64,000 bases of DNA from Paenibacillaceae bacterium (GCA_004134985.1 REGQ01000010.1:124001-188000), one strand, 5' to 3'; counted from the first letter of the stretch, positions 7,849 to 17,361 are shown. Made by a program: numbers and translations. The notes: generated by a model from the letters alone, not told the origin.

Positions 7849-10746
7849 TTACCGGCGGGGCGCAAGCGAAACCTGTCCATCACCCGAATGCTTGAAAACA
7901 AATGCCGAAGCAGGAAGATGAATCATTTCTACCTTGATCTTCATATCCTTCAAAGGGATATCGGCTCCTAATTGCTGAAGCCATTTATTAACGCTAACTT
8001 GAACCAAGGGAAGCGTATATACAACATTTTCTGTATACAGTTGAATGATTGCGTTGCGGTTCTCTAAGCTTTGCAGAAGTGCAGCGTTCATCTCCCAATT
8101 GACGGCATCGGAATTGTTACGAACCGTAATGGTAATAACCGGTTTGTTGCCCGAATCATTCAGAATCCCTTGAAGTTGAGCTTCTTCCAAAAAGATCGTT
8201 GTTACCTTTTTTCCTTCTACCATTTTAATATCCACTTTAGCTGCATTCTCTGACTTGTTCGCCGTACTAATGACAACATCAGCACTAGAAGCAATATCTG
8301 TGCTCACCTCACTTCCAGAAAAGCCGAAGTTAGAACCAGAGCTTTCTTGATAGGTAATTGAAGCCATGTTTGCCTCACTAACATTACCCGCAGCATCTCG
8401 GAATTGGACGTAAAGCTTCTTTAATCCAGGGCTGCCCGTAAAGCTCCAATTTTTCGCAGGCAATACGTTCTCCCAGTCCAACCAGGTTAAATTGTCTTCG
8501 GAAAAACGCATTTCTGTAACGCCGCTACCTGCGCCATCTGAAGAAGTTAAAGTTAATGTCACTAACTTGCTGTTTGTCGTGGTTGCACCACTGTTTATGA
8601 CGATTTTCCCTGTAGGAATCGTTTGATCTAGCTTAATAACGTCATTGATTGTTCCACTCACATTGCCAGCCTTGTCTTTAAACTGTACATATACCGTCTT
8701 CTCGCCGTCACCCGTTGCAAAACTCCAAGCCTTTGTGCTCGCTGATGGTTCCCAGCTTCCCCAGTCACTTCCGTTGCTAGAAAAGCGCATCTCCACTACA
8801 CCGCTACCATTATTTCCGTCGTTGCTAGTCAGCGTGAGTGTAGCGTCCGTCACATTCGTCCATTCTGCACCCGCTTGAATGCTGACCGTACCCGTTGGCG
8901 CGGTTGTATCGATTTGAAAATTAATGATGGTTTCATTCCCTGCGGCATCCGTTACAACAAGCGTATACAGACCATCCTGATCAATCTCTGTACCATTAGC
9001 AAAAGCAGCACCATTCAATGTCGCCGTTCCTTTGTTAAAATTGATGGTCACTTGCTCTTTATAACTCTCGCCGTTCGTTACTCCTGTAATTATAGGTGCT
9101 ACTGTGTCGATCGTGAAGCTAACAGTCGTCACATTGCCTGCGGCATCCGTTACGACTAGGGTATACATACCATCTAGAGCAACCTGCATACCACTGGTAA
9201 AAGCTGCTCCATTCAATGTCGCCGTTCCTTTGTTAAATGAGACGCTTCTGTTCGTGTTGTATAAACCACCATTGGTTACTCCTGTAACAACAGGCGGGAT
9301 CGTGTCAATTTTAAAGGTTACCGTGGCACTATTGCCTGCTGGATCGGTGACGATCAGCGTATACGTCCCATCCTGCGTGATATCTGTACCACTGGTATAA
9401 GGGTTCCCATTAAGCAATCCGCTGCCTTCGTCAAATAGAGGATTAACTTTGCTGTTATATACTTGGTTATTCACCACATTCGTAATAACAGGAGCTATTG
9501 TATCTACTGTAATCGTACTGCTAATAGTTGAGCTTGAATTGCCGACTCTATCTTTATACTGTATATATACGGTCTGGACTCCCTCGCCAGCCGGAAGGAC
9601 CCAAGACTTCTCGTTCAAGTCAGCAATGTTGAACCAACTAGTCTGCCAACTGCCGTTGATATTGGAGAGACGCGCGTGCTCAACTCCTGAGCCGCTTCCA
9701 TCCGTATAAGTTCCTTTCAAAGTGACCGTGTTCGATTTCGTCCATGTGGCACCTTCATTAATAATCAGTGTACCTGTTGGGGCTGTCTGATCCAACAGAA
9801 TGGTCTGAGAAGAATTAACTGAGATCCCATTATTGGAATCCCTTAACTGCATATAGATGGTCTTCGATCCATCTCCTCCACTTAGACTGAATGTTGCGGT
9901 ATTGCTGAAAGGCAGCCAAGATGCTGCTGATAAATTTGCCTCGCTATTCGCAAATCTCATATGGGTAACACGATCACCTGCATCAGGATCTAATCCTGTT
10001 ATGGACAGATTAACCGTACTGTTGCTTGTCGCTGCTCCTTGCATAATCGTGAAGGAACCTGTAGGAGGGGTATTAACCGGTCCAGTCTCATAGGTAACGA
10101 CTAGCTTCGGACGGTATGCAGCATTCCCGTAAGTCTCCAAAGAATGAATGGAGAACCAGCCGCTCTCTGCATCTGTCTCATTCCCATTGAGCATAAAGGT
10201 AATTTTACGATCCGAGATATCGGTGAAAGCATCTACAGCACTTTTCACATTTAATGTAATGGATTGATTCTGAAGATAAGTATCCACAGGCACTTCCGCA
10301 ATGCTTTTCGCAGTGAATTTATCTGCATAAGGACTATTCGTATCTAACGAGGGGAAGGTTGTATAGTTCAAACCATTCGCAGCAGATCCCCTTACCTCCA
10401 TATACAAAGTATGACCAGAGTTCCTTATGACAGTAGCAACAGTCAAAACCAACTCCGCTGACACAATATTCCCTTCTGGCACACCCAGATCAAACGTTAT
10501 GGCTGCCCTCTGCCGAACATTCCCGAATTCGTCGTTACTCCTGCCAATACTAAGAAAACCATCCCCATTATTATCATGAATGCCGTCATACTGAATATGA
10601 CCGTTTATTTCCATGGTATCCATCGTGGCTGTATAGGATTTTGTAACTGTGCCCCCTGCCGCTTCAGCGCTTGGTACCAAGCCGGGTGTGATTGTCGTGA
10701 ATATAATAACAATAGTCATGAATAGCATTGAAATTCTTTCTTTCAT
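7849..10746 (-). CDS. N-terminal part of a frameshifted SLH surface adhesin (DNRLRE-like and Ig-like repeats)
   Basis: The ATG at 10746 is preceded by GGGGAG at good spacing and starts a signal peptide ending near SAEA. Residues about 31-215 resemble a DNRLRE-type beta sandwich. Then come repeated Ig-like modules. Three are near-identical, with D-x-x-P--TG-VT-N--NG--Y and the closing TLVVTDAAGN. Further modules share the pattern SGV-EMRFS and TVYVQFKDKAGNVS. The frame stops at 7849 just after SLAPRR, inside a domain that in paralogues leads to SLH repeats. Adding one C to the C4 run (7857-7860 on the plus strand) continues into the SLH block at 7043-7831. Expected role: a surface adhesin or carbohydrate-binding layer protein. 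Confidence 0.85.
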   Translation of the reverse strand: MKERISMLFMTIVIIFTTITPGLVPSAEAAGGTVTKSYTATMDTMEINGHIQYDGIHDNNGDGFLSIGRSNDEFGNVRQRAAITFDLGVPEGNIVSAELVLTVATVIRNSGHTLYMEVRGSAANGLNYTTFPSLDTNSPYADKFTAKSIAEVPVDTYLQNQSITLNVKSAVDAFTDISDRKITFMLNGNETDAESGWFSIHSLETYGNAAYRPKLVVTYETGPVNTPPTGSFTIMQGAATSNSTVNLSITGLDPDAGDRVTHMRFANSEANLSAASWLPFSNTATFSLSGGDGSKTIYMQLRDSNNGISVNSSQTILLDQTAPTGTLIINEGATWTKSNTVTLKGTYTDGSGSGVEHARLSNINGSWQTSWFNIADLNEKSWVLPAGEGVQTVYIQYKDRVGNSSSTISSTITVDTIAPVITNVVNNQVYNSKVNPLFDEGSGLLNGNPYTSGTDITQDGTYTLIVTDPAGNSATVTFKIDTIPPVVTGVTNGGLYNTNRSVSFNKGTATLNGAAFTSGMQVALDGMYTLVVTDAAGNVTTVSFTIDTVAPIITGVTNGESYKEQVTINFNKGTATLNGAAFANGTEIDQDGLYTLVVTDAAGNETIINFQIDTTAPTGTVSIQAGAEWTNVTDATLTLTSNDGNNGSGVVEMRFSSNGSDWGSWEPSASTKAWSFATGDGEKTVYVQFKDKAGNVSGTINDVIKLDQTIPTGKIVINSGATTTNSKLVTLTLTSSDGAGSGVTEMRFSEDNLTWLDWENVLPAKNWSFTGSPGLKKLYVQFRDAAGNVSEANMASITYQESSGSNFGFSGSEVSTDIASSADVVISTANKSENAAKVDIKMVEGKKVTTIFLEEAQLQGILNDSGNKPVITITVRNNSDAVNWEMNAALLQSLENRNAIIQLYTENVVYTLPLVQVSVNKWLQQLGADIPLKDMKIKVEMIHLPASAFVFKHSGDGQVSLAPRR

Positions 10747-10936
10747 TATTTCTCCCCATTTCATAAAAAACATCAATAACTTTTCTTTCAGTAGGCAAGC
10801 ACTAATTTTTAGGTAGTGCCTAATTTTAATCTATTTTCAAAAAAAATAATGTAACCTGGGTTACATTATAAACAAATTATATGAAATGTCCCGAATATCG
10901 GGCCCTACCCCACTTCAAATGAAGCGCCAACGCTTA

Positions 10937-12796
10937 TCAATAAATATTTACACCCTCGTCCAAAACAGACTTGTTTTGCACTTGATTTCCTAAAATGTAT
11001 AGCTTCTGAAGCTTTGGTAGACTAACCAATGGTTCTATATTTAGTATCGCGTTATTCTCCAAATGAAGCTCCTCAATTTGCTGCCATTCCTTCAGAAATT
11101 GCAGTGACTGAAGTGAACTATCCTGCATCGTAAACGAGCGCAAGGCTGTCAAATTAGCAAAGTAAGGCATCGCCTTATCCAATTCCTTCAAGGGTTCGTC
11201 GCCCATTCGAAAAGAAACATTATTCAAAGTCAAATGCTCCAATGCTTCATTCGTAAACGAGTTAGCAGAGTCTAATTCAAGCTTGCATTCATTGCAGCTT
11301 AACGTGTTTACATGCTCCAATTTAAACAATGCACTCGTCTCATCATAGAACGCCGTTTCATCAGCAGAAATATCGCGCAACATTGGCAGCTTATTTAGCG
11401 CACGAATATTTATAACTGTTCCAGAGCCTGTTAATGACAGCTGCTCTAATTGCGGAAATTTCACTAATGCTTCTCCATTAAAATCGATGCTGCCAATATT
11501 TGCTGTTAGCCATTTTAAAGCTGGAGCTTCCAGCCGCGATACGAAAGAACCTGCCAATTCCGCTTTTCTTAAATTCGGTAGCGACAATGACGGTACTGAT
11601 TCGTAATAACCGCTCACCGATAATTCAGTCAGGGAAGTCAGGCTATTTACAAAATCAAGCGACCCTAATTGACCAACAGAAGATAGCTGCAATCTCGTCA
11701 ATGATGTTTTGTCTTCAAGAAACGCTAAGCTTGTAATGTCAGATTGCTTGATGCCGAGCAACTGAAGATTGGGCATGTTTTGAATAAAATCAATCGTTTT
11801 TAAATTTTTGACCGCAGTAAGCTTTAATGCTTGCAATTGACTCAGTGAGTAAAAAGAAGTAAAGTCGGTTGCTTCACTATAATTCACTTCCAATGAGGTT
11901 AAATTAGATAATGAAGACAGCCATTTCAAATCATTAATGAAATGGACAGATAAAGATTGCAGCGGCAGCTGATTCAGTAAATGGAAATCTGTAACAGACT
12001 CATCCACATACGTGATTTCAAGCTTTTTTAAATTCGGAAACTCTAAGAGTAAAGCCAGTTCATTATTGCTTCTTATTTGAGTCGTAAGCTCTTCGATATT
12101 CGCTTTATCTGCAAAATAACGGGCAAACTGCGAAAAGGATTCATTAAACTTGCCCGAGTAGCTTTTTAAGCCCTGCATATGTTGAAAGCTAATGTTTTGA
12201 TCACTTATTATTTCATACGTCCCCTTCAGATCGAGCATCGTGATGCCGCGGAAGGCTTCAAAATCCTTTTGCTCCATTTTCTTGGTGTTCAAAATTTTAT
12301 CCATAATCACATAATCGGATATTGCTGCTCGCCCATTCGTAAAGGGATCATCAAAGCTATACGAGAAATGCCACTGATTTTGTTCATAACCGGCAGACAA
12401 ATAGCGAATACTGGCCATTTCCTCTTCTGTCGGCATTGCTTCGCCTTTATTGAAAATATCTCTTAGAAAAAACAATAACACATCACTTTCGGGCACTGTT
12501 CGAATCGCTATTCCAGCATCGTTCGTCTTAGCTTCCTGATCATTGGTCAAATAGACGACCATGGCGCAAGCAATGAAGAGCATTGCAAAAGACAACATCT
12601 TTACCTTGTTATGTACCGGGGCTTTTTTTTGAACAGGAGCCGTCCCATAATAATTGTTAATCGTTTGGTCCACATAATAGACCTTGTTTTCCTGCAGAAA
12701 TAATTCCGTTTCACAAAAAGGACACCTGAATGTTTGTTTATCTTTATACTCAATTTTCCCATTGCAATTTGGACAATTTAATTTAATTAATTTCAC
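10937..12796 (-). CDS. Zinc-ribbon, single-TM, leucine-rich-repeat protein
   Basis: I place the start at the GTG at 12796, six bases after GGAGGGG, giving 619 residues. Residues about 8-32 hold two CxxC pairs (CPNC and CPFC), a zinc ribbon. One hydrophobic helix follows at about 66-85. A long region from about 235 to 610 carries leucine-rich repeats of the type LPNLRKAELAGSF and LPKLQKLYILGNQ. The ribbon should be cytoplasmic and the LRR domain outside, so this is a transmembrane protein with an external recognition domain. It has no neighbours in operon. A sensor or adhesion role is inference; I know no named family with this exact order. Confidence 0.75.
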   Translation of the reverse strand: MKLIKLNCPNCNGKIEYKDKQTFRCPFCETELFLQENKVYYVDQTINNYYGTAPVQKKAPVHNKVKMLSFAMLFIACAMVVYLTNDQEAKTNDAGIAIRTVPESDVLLFFLRDIFNKGEAMPTEEEMASIRYLSAGYEQNQWHFSYSFDDPFTNGRAAISDYVIMDKILNTKKMEQKDFEAFRGITMLDLKGTYEIISDQNISFQHMQGLKSYSGKFNESFSQFARYFADKANIEELTTQIRSNNELALLLEFPNLKKLEITYVDESVTDFHLLNQLPLQSLSVHFINDLKWLSSLSNLTSLEVNYSEATDFTSFYSLSQLQALKLTAVKNLKTIDFIQNMPNLQLLGIKQSDITSLAFLEDKTSLTRLQLSSVGQLGSLDFVNSLTSLTELSVSGYYESVPSLSLPNLRKAELAGSFVSRLEAPALKWLTANIGSIDFNGEALVKFPQLEQLSLTGSGTVINIRALNKLPMLRDISADETAFYDETSALFKLEHVNTLSCNECKLELDSANSFTNEALEHLTLNNVSFRMGDEPLKELDKAMPYFANLTALRSFTMQDSSLQSLQFLKEWQQIEELHLENNAILNIEPLVSLPKLQKLYILGNQVQNKSVLDEGVNIY

Positions 12797-12884
12797 TGGC
12801 CGCCCCTCCAACTATCCTACTCAAAGATGAGAAATCGCATCATTCAAATTATACGGTCAAAATCAAATAAAGTTCCCCTATATT

Positions 12885-13477
12885 GGCTCAAAACCATAAA
12901 TCAGTGCTTGACCGTCAAGCTACCATTCGATGGCGTTTAAATGCTACGAAAATGCCAGCTTTATTGCGGCCCGGCACTTGTCATAGCTATGTTCATATCG
13001 GTGAAGGTAACACGTGTGCTCATGGTCACCGCAGTCCGTTAGAAGTGGAAATGTAGCGAATGGAGATTGTAACCGTCACGGATGTCCGTTAGAAGCGGAA
13101 ATGTAGCGAATGGAGATTGTAACCGTCACGGATGTCCGTTAGAAGCGGAAATGTAGCGAATGGAGATTGTAACCGTCACGGATGTCCCTTACAGGGTGAA
13201 AAGGGGACGATTGAGGGGGAAAATTCCTTCTAATGGTCGCGAATGTCCTTTAGAATCAGGAATAGGTAAAAATCCGCCTCTAAAGGTCAATGGTGACCGT
13301 TAGGACAGGTCCTTTCCGTAACAGGAAGATTTCTTTCGTCGTTGTGATCGGCTGATTCTGCATCGGTCTATTCCTCTTTTGTTGTTGGGTATAACTTTCA
13401 ACCATACAGGATTGGCAGATGTTTATCCGTTTTCAACCTTGGTTTATTTCGTCAAGAACTGATTTTGGTTTTGAGCC
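12885..13477. mobile_element. MITE-like element, 593 bp, with about 28-bp terminal inverted repeats and 8-bp target duplication
   Basis: The left end reads GGCTCAAAACCATAAATCAG and the right end, reverse complemented, GGCTCAAAACCAAAATCAGT. The match continues to CTTGAC with one gap and one mismatch over about 28 bases. The flanks are the direct repeat CCTATATT at 12877-12884 and 13478-13485, an 8-bp target duplication. There is no transposase inside, only a 50-bp tandem repeat and noncoding sequence. GGCTC ends with 8-bp duplications recall the ISL3 family, so a non-autonomous ISL3-like derivative is my best guess. Confidence 0.8.
13031..13180. repeat. Three perfect-length 50-bp tandem repeats inside the MITE-like element
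   Basis: Copies at 13031-13080, 13081-13130 and 13131-13180 differ by only a few bases near their left ends. Each contains TCCGTTAGAAG and ends in TAACCGTCACG. Degenerate continuations follow to about 13305, where CTAAAGGTCA/TGACCGTTAG forms an imperfect 10-bp palindrome. The core unit is therefore a TAACC/GGTTA-type dyad repeated through the element. No coding frame is evident. Confidence 0.85.
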
Positions 13478-13524
13478 CCTATATTAATCCTTTCTTTTTT
13501 CAAATAACCGGATCAGCATGGAAT

Positions 13525-13660
13525 GGGCGGCGGCTGATCTATGCGTTTGGTGTGTTTGCGGTGGGCAATTTGATTGCCGTAGCATTGCCGGGCTTTACAT
13601 TATTAATCGTGTCGCGAATCGTGCTCGCACTTAGCACTGGCATGTTTGTCGTTACTGCAT
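13525..13660 (+). pseudogene. Relic of a major facilitator superfamily transporter
   Basis: About 45 codons read GRRLIYAFGVFAVGNLIAVA and continue through LLIVSRIVLALSTGMF. This is the end of MFS motif A plus transmembrane helices 3-4 of a drug/sugar efflux permease. Both the upstream N-terminus and the remaining helices are absent, and the frame runs into unrelated sequence after VVTA. The MITE-like element ends 48 bp upstream, so the deletion may be linked to its arrival. Confidence 0.7.
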
Positions 13661-13721
13661 GTCAAGCTCATGAAGTCAAGTACGTAAGTCCAAGCTGCTT
13701 GGGTATCTACAGGCGTAACAC

Positions 13722-13752
13722 CCCCCTGTCCGCTTGAGGACAGGGGGTTATT
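13722..13752. terminator. Terminator-like hairpin
   Basis: Perfect 10-bp stem cccccctgtcc-type (13722-13731) with ggacaggggg (13738-13747) around the loop gcttga, followed by ttatt. It sits about 100 bases downstream of the kinase gene stop on the minus strand and after the MFS relic on the plus strand. Confidence 0.65.
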
Positions 13753-13844
13753 GGCGGGGGCGAACCGCAGCTGGCAAATCACATTTTGCCAGACGGTCTG
13801 TCACGGCCTGTCATAATCTCTCCTGGCTTACATTCATAATCATT

Positions 13845-15731
13845 TTATTCCGTATGCTCGGCACGCGCTCCTTTCATCCGGACGGTAACGGCCGTGCCAA
13901 CGCCGAGCCGGGAAGAGATGCTTAATCCGTAACCTTCCCCGGCATACAGCTTCACACGTTCATTAACATTGAACAGGCCGTAGGAACTTCCGTTGCCAGT
14001 ATGGTCGCTCGGGCCCGGGCGGGCCTCTGTCAGCAACAGCCGCGACAGCTCCTCATCCATGCCGATACCGTTATCTGAGATAACAAACACCAGATCGCCG
14101 TCCTCTTCGGTAACTGAGATCGCAATAAGACCCTTCCGGTCCTTCGCCTTGCGAATGCCATGAAGCAGCGCATTCTCGACGATCGGCTGCAGGATCAGCT
14201 TCGGCATCAGGTAAGCAGTAAGATCCGGACGCGCATCCAGCTTAAAGTCGAATGAACCCAAGAAGCGACTCTGCTGGATCTCAAGATACACCTCGGCCAG
14301 CCGAAGCTCATCTCCCACGCTGACGATGTTCTTCCCCTTGTTCAGGCTGAGACGGAAATACTTCGCAAGGCTGTCGATCATTTGGCTAATATCCGTCGCG
14401 CCCTTGCCGATCGCGATCCAGTTAATTGTGTCGAGCGTGTTATACAGGAAGTGCGGATTGATCTGCGCCTGCAGCGCCTGAAGCTGCGCTTCACGTTCGC
14501 GGATCTCCGCGGTGTAGTTCTCTTCGACCAGCGTGCGCACCCGCATGATCAAATGATCAACGCTCCGTTCAAGCATATGAAAGTCGTAGTTCACGGCAGG
14601 GAGATCTTGTAAGCCGTCCATGCCGTCTTTCCCTTCCTTGCTTTCCTTGCGGATGGCGGTAATAACATGGTTGACCCTTCGGTTCATCCCCCTTACGATG
14701 ATCGCCAGCAAGACGAACGGCAAGAGGAGGAACAAAGCGATGTATTCAATCAGGGACCGCCACTCCGAACGTTTCGTAAGCCTGACCGTTGTCGGCGACA
14801 GCTGGGACTCCGTCCCTTGTGCAACGAGCTTCCAACCTGCTGGACCAATCGTCGTATACAAAAGGTCGTTTATTTCGTTGTCCAGCTTCAGCGACCTGGT
14901 GCCCTCCTGTCCATCTTGGAGCACGTCCCATAAGGAGGTATCGAGGACCGTCCCGATCAGCGCCGGATCGGGGTGGTAGGCGACCCGCCCATCTGCAGAA
15001 ACGAGATACACCTGCGTACCCGGTGCGAATTGAAGCTCGGAGAGAATGTCCGACACAATATTTTGTTTGATGTCAATCATCATTACGCCTGATACTTTAT
15101 CGTAGTTGTTGGGATCGCGAAGCATGCGAGCGGCGGAGAGGATCGTCTCCTCCCCGCCACCCAGATACGATTCCTTGTAGACGCCTGTCCATACAATACC
15201 GCCGTTACCGGTGATGATCGAGTCGAACCACGGCCTGCTCATCAGGCTGTCCAGTGGAAAAAAATTGATTAATTCGCCCGCATATAGCTTTGATTTATCC
15301 ACGAACAACCGTACGCGGAACACATCGGAATTGGACTGCACGGTCTCCACCAGAAACCGCAAATCCTCGATGACCTTGATTTGAATGCTGATCGATTGAT
15401 CGTCCGCCCCTACGGACAGATAAGAATGGAGGTTCACGTTCATGAAAGCCGCGTTGCTGATGTCCTCGATCCGCGCAAGACGGTACGAAAGATTGCTGCC
15501 CGCTTGCTTCAACGCCTGATGCATCGTCCGCACGACCTCATTTTTCAGGATAGCGGCAGAACGCTCATAGTAACCATATAGGAAAACGCCCGCAGGCAGC
15601 ACGATTAGAAGCAGGTAGGCAAGTAGCCACCGACGCGGGATCGAGAACCGATGGAGCGGCGAGAACAGGCGAGCGGCGGCAATAGCAGCTTTACGCATGT
15701 CAATCCCTGTGGCGATGGCGGCTTTACGCAT
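13845..15731 (-). CDS. YesM-type sensor histidine kinase of the sugar ABC operon
   Basis: The 628-residue protein has two membrane helices at about 33-53 and 330-348 bracketing an extracellular Cache-like sensor domain, then a HAMP-like linker. QINPHFLYNT holds the phospho-acceptor His (about 427), the hallmark of the HisKA_7TM/YesM LytS-like class. The ATPase domain shows VENALLHG, SDNGIGM and a GLFNVNER box. It phosphorylates the response regulator encoded just upstream. The ATG at 15731 overlaps the regulator's stop (ATGCGTAA), implying coupled translation; a duplicated second start lies at 15698. Expected role: sensing an extracellular saccharide or its binding protein and switching on the transporter genes. 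Confidence 0.92.
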   Translation of the reverse strand: MRKAAIATGIDMRKAAIAAARLFSPLHRFSIPRRWLLAYLLLIVLPAGVFLYGYYERSAAILKNEVVRTMHQALKQAGSNLSYRLARIEDISNAAFMNVNLHSYLSVGADDQSISIQIKVIEDLRFLVETVQSNSDVFRVRLFVDKSKLYAGELINFFPLDSLMSRPWFDSIITGNGGIVWTGVYKESYLGGGEETILSAARMLRDPNNYDKVSGVMMIDIKQNIVSDILSELQFAPGTQVYLVSADGRVAYHPDPALIGTVLDTSLWDVLQDGQEGTRSLKLDNEINDLLYTTIGPAGWKLVAQGTESQLSPTTVRLTKRSEWRSLIEYIALFLLLPFVLLAIIVRGMNRRVNHVITAIRKESKEGKDGMDGLQDLPAVNYDFHMLERSVDHLIMRVRTLVEENYTAEIREREAQLQALQAQINPHFLYNTLDTINWIAIGKGATDISQMIDSLAKYFRLSLNKGKNIVSVGDELRLAEVYLEIQQSRFLGSFDFKLDARPDLTAYLMPKLILQPIVENALLHGIRKAKDRKGLIAISVTEEDGDLVFVISDNGIGMDEELSRLLLTEARPGPSDHTGNGSSYGLFNVNERVKLYAGEGYGLSISSRLGVGTAVTVRMKGARAEHTE

Positions 15732-15742
15732 GCGAATCCCTG
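15677..15742 (-). repeat. 33-bp tandem duplication covering the kinase translation start
   Basis: Two imperfect 33-bp units, 15742-15710 and 15709-15677 on the minus strand, each read CAGGGATT-NNC-ATGCGTAAAGC. Each copies the ribosome-site-like AGGG, the ATG and the first codons of the kinase. The kinase thus has two stacked starts giving MRKAAIA twice. Confidence 0.8.
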
Positions 15743-17361
15743 TATACGCTTGGTGTGACACCCGTGGCCTTCTTGAACAGCTTCGTGAAGTAGCTGGGGT
15801 CCGTGTATCCGATCGCGTAGCAGATGTCATAGAACTTGTATTGCGGGTCGAGCAGCAGTTCCTTCGCCTTATTCACGCGCACTTGCGTCAAATATTCGCC
15901 CACCGTCTGCCCCGTCTCCTGCTTGAACAACAGGCTGACGTATGTCGGCGACAAGTAAACCGCCTTTCCGATCTCCGCAACAGTGAGATTGCCGTAGGCG
16001 TAATGCTGCTTGATGAATCCCCGTACGCGCTCGACGATGTTCGCCACCTTGCCCGTCCGCTTATCACGGATACGATCCTTAACTGATGCCAAATACGATT
16101 CGATCAACCCTCTCATCTCGCCAAGCGTCTCTTTGACCAACAACTCTTCCCACAACTTCGCCTCCACGGCTTCCAGATCCGGGGAGCCTGCGCTGATTTC
16201 CATCAACAGTTGCCCAACGACGAGTATAAGCTGGAGGCACATGTTCCGCCCATACTTCAGTCCGCCCGGGCGGTTCTGGGCAAGATCCGCGAAAATACGT
16301 TCTACTGCTTCTTGAAGCTTATCGCTATCGTCAGCTTTCAGGGCGGAGATGAGCACTTCGTTCAGTCCCTTGTCATACCTTTGCATGCCATCAGCATCCG
16401 AAGCTGCGCTCTCCAAACTGTCCATCGTAATAATGCGGTTTTTGCCGAGGTACCATTTATAATCTGCCGCTTCACGCGCCTGCTTGTAAGCTTGCGCAAG
16501 GTCGGATAGCTGACTCACCCGGTCGCTGATCCCGATGGTGACACTGAGCTTCAGCCACTGCTCCAAGTTGGTCCGAATATCATCGGCAAGCGCTAAGAGC
16601 GCTTCCGCCGCCTCTGTCGCGGAGTCGTCCTCCGCGTCAACTCGTAAGACACCAACGAACTCGCCGATCTGATGCTCAAAGGCATAACCAAAAAGATACT
16701 TGTCGATCAGTTCCTGATAAATGTTGATCACCGAATACCAGAGCAGTTGCCGATCCCGCTCGGAGCGGGCCCCTATCACATCAGCCAAGTCGTCGACAGA
16801 GATGACGATGACCCAATATGAGGCGACAATGGGCAGATCCAGACCGAGGAACGCAATTCGTTCGCGAAGATTCGTCTTGGGCGCACCGCCACCGACCAGC
16901 GATAGCAGGAACTTCTCACGAAGAAGGGGCATGCCCTCATTGAGCTTGACCAACAGTTCCTGCTGCTGCCGCAGTTCCGAACGCTCTACGTCCATGTCGG
17001 TTACGACACGCGTAATAACCGCGCTCAGTTCCAGCAGGTTTACTGGCTTAAAAATATAGTCGACAGCGCTCAGCTTCATCGCCGATTTCAAATAGTCCGC
17101 GTCATCGTGGCCGCTGACAAAAATAATTTTGCATGTCGGGTATGCCTCCGCGATGCGCTGCGACATCGTGATGCCGTCCATGTTCGGCATCCGGACATCC
17201 GTCAAGATCAGATCGGGCTGATCCTGCGCGATCATCTCTAGTGCAACGTCACCATCGTCAGCTTCTCCCGTCACTTCGATCCCATAGGACGCCCAGTCGA
17301 AATAAGCGCGCAAGCCCGCCCTTACCGTCGGTTCATCGTCTACGATCAGCAATCTGTACAT
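15724..17361 (-). CDS. YesN-type response regulator with AraC DNA-binding domain
   Basis: The ATG at 17361 follows AGGAGGACAGGGCG, so the product is 545 residues. Residues 1-120 are a receiver domain with the acidic pair DD at 8-9, phospho-acceptor Asp55 in LILTDVRMP and a conserved Lys in IFKPVNL. A long middle region (about 130-420) matches the YesN-family linker. The last 100 residues are a double helix-turn-helix of AraC type (VAEIGKAVYLSPTYVSLLF, then ICYAIGYTDPSYFTKLFKKA). It overlaps the kinase gene by 8 bp. It should activate the operon 17524-21052 or a related saccharide locus in response to phosphorylation. Confidence 0.93.
   Translation of the reverse strand: MYRLLIVDDEPTVRAGLRAYFDWASYGIEVTGEADDGDVALEMIAQDQPDLILTDVRMPNMDGITMSQRIAEAYPTCKIIFVSGHDDADYLKSAMKLSAVDYIFKPVNLLELSAVITRVVTDMDVERSELRQQQELLVKLNEGMPLLREKFLLSLVGGGAPKTNLRERIAFLGLDLPIVASYWVIVISVDDLADVIGARSERDRQLLWYSVINIYQELIDKYLFGYAFEHQIGEFVGVLRVDAEDDSATEAAEALLALADDIRTNLEQWLKLSVTIGISDRVSQLSDLAQAYKQAREAADYKWYLGKNRIITMDSLESAASDADGMQRYDKGLNEVLISALKADDSDKLQEAVERIFADLAQNRPGGLKYGRNMCLQLILVVGQLLMEISAGSPDLEAVEAKLWEELLVKETLGEMRGLIESYLASVKDRIRDKRTGKVANIVERVRGFIKQHYAYGNLTVAEIGKAVYLSPTYVSLLFKQETGQTVGEYLTQVRVNKAKELLLDPQYKFYDICYAIGYTDPSYFTKLFKKATGVTPSVYRDSHA

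Noticed and set aside
8645-10093. Plus-strand frames opposite the SLH adhesin
   Set aside because: Repetitive antisense frames caused by the Ig-like repeats; no starts or motifs.
13734-13925. 63-codon plus-strand frame overlapping the kinase end
   Set aside because: It overlaps a terminator hairpin and the end of the kinase gene; composition is that of a shadow.
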